The position numbers and the translations under genes were made by a program. DNA of 64,000 bases, taken from contig NZ_JAOQNS010000011.1 in NCBI RefSeq assembly GCF_025961475.1, positions 149,899 through 213,898 on the forward strand, written 5' to 3'. Below are positions 63,650-64,000 of this stretch, piece by piece. The first letter of the stretch is position 1. Each line of letters begins with the position of its first letter. Under the pieces are notes generated by a model. The model ran no database searches. It was not told the origin of the DNA and saw nothing but the letters and a program-made list of their open reading frames with translations. This DNA is from Rhodobium gokarnense (lineage in GTDB: Bacteria > Pseudomonadota > Alphaproteobacteria > Rhizobiales > Rhodobiaceae).

Positions 63650-64000
63650 TTACGGTTGTCCTCGGCACGTTTGACTGAAAGTTTCTAGCGAGTCGTGGCC
63701 GAAAAAACGGTTAACGTCCGCGGCAACCGAAACCCGAAATGGCCCGAACCTTGGGTTTTCGAATAGCTCAAAGAAACGTGATCCGCCGTGCCGCCATGGG
63801 CGGCGAGGGAGACGAGGAGGTTTCGACCCACCCTGCGCCGGTTGATCCCGGCCACGGCCCCGCGCATCCGACATAAGGATTCAAACTGAGACACGACCCC
63901 GGACGGGGTAGTGTCTCAGTTTGAAAATCAATGAGCTTGACGTCTCTTCCGACCTTGCCCACCTCTAGTGAGCATGCTTTTCGCTAAGCATGTCGATTTG
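63650..64000. other. Right-edge intergenic region with IS-like sequence
   Basis: 351 bp with no supported gene. It holds the GGDEF promoter side, the long palindrome at 63880-63925 and a smaller inverted repeat CATGCTT/AAGCATG at 63973-63992. A transposase gene could begin beyond the window edge. Confidence 0.45.
63880..63925. repeat. 46-bp near-perfect palindrome resembling abutted IS ends
   Basis: TTCAAACTGAGACAC (63880-63894) pairs with GTGTCTCAGTTTGAA (63911-63925), and ACCCCG (63896-63901) with CGGGGT (63904-63909), leaving one mismatched pair and a central GA. CTGAGACAC near an element boundary recalls terminal repeats of several IS families. Two ends facing each other over 2 bp would look like this. 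Confidence 0.55.

Noticed and set aside
63685..63962. Small minus-strand frames near the right edge
   Set aside because: They cross the palindrome and show no transposase or other known motif.

Overview
The window is about 64 kb of GC-rich chromosomal DNA from an alphaproteobacterium, most likely of the order Hyphomicrobiales (Rhizobiales). The main evidence is the right half: a complete nuoA-to-nuoN complex I operon with a C-terminally extended NuoE, followed by birA, rnj, a methylmalonyl-CoA epimerase-like gene, a DUF1467 gene, then proS, lolC and lolD. From general knowledge this order is typical of that group. Nearly all genes have GC-rich third positions, and ATGA/TGATG start-stop overlaps are common. 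I cannot name a genus.

Layout. 0-8 kb: surface polysaccharide genes (5' end of a sulfotransferase, a double-domain GT2 glycosyltransferase, the dTDP-L-rhamnose operon rfbCBDA and a divergent UDP-glucose 6-dehydrogenase), then tRNA-Lys. 8.4-11 kb: a large secreted RTX/cadherin-repeat protein. 11-13.5 kb: a MarR regulator divergent from an FMN reductase, with paired operator-like palindromes, then an exported dienelactone-hydrolase-like protein. 13.7-20.5 kb: a sugar dehydrogenase/isomerase pair divergent from a complete PEP-dependent dihydroxyacetone-type kinase operon (dhaL, dhaM, HPr, EI, a helix-turn-helix protein, dhaK). 20.7-22.9 kb: a PEBP-like exported protein and a ferredoxin/catechol 2,3-dioxygenase pair. 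23-32 kb: an RpiR regulator divergent from a catabolic operon (N-formylglutamate-amidohydrolase-like enzyme, TRAP transporter, glutamine-synthetase-like ligase, aldehyde dehydrogenase, iron alcohol dehydrogenase). 32-38.3 kb: a heterotetrameric sarcosine-oxidase operon (soxBDAG) divergent from a GlxA/GbdR-type AraC regulator. 38.3-39.8 kb: tRNA-Asp and tRNA-Val, divergent and flanked by dispersed repeats. 39.8-62.6 kb: the housekeeping block listed above. 62.7-64 kb: a PAS-GGDEF diguanylate cyclase and an IS-like palindrome at the edge.

How the genes work together. The rhamnose genes, glycosyltransferase, UDP-glucuronate-forming dehydrogenase and sulfotransferase fit synthesis of a rhamnose- and uronate-containing, possibly sulfated, polysaccharide. 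The dha operon carries its own EIIA, HPr and EI as separate proteins in the domain order of the fused E. coli DhaM, so it can pass phosphate from PEP to a DhaK substrate without borrowing general PTS proteins. The 24-32 kb operon reads as an import, gamma-glutamylation, oxidation and hydrolysis route for an amine or amino alcohol. It converges on an N-methyl-amino-acid oxidase whose delta subunit has lost its zinc ligands. These two loci, the unfused DHA phosphorelay, the repeats downstream of the tRNAs and an orphan terminated transcript near 58.9 kb are the most interesting things here. No CRISPR array, prophage, integrase or intact transposase gene was seen.
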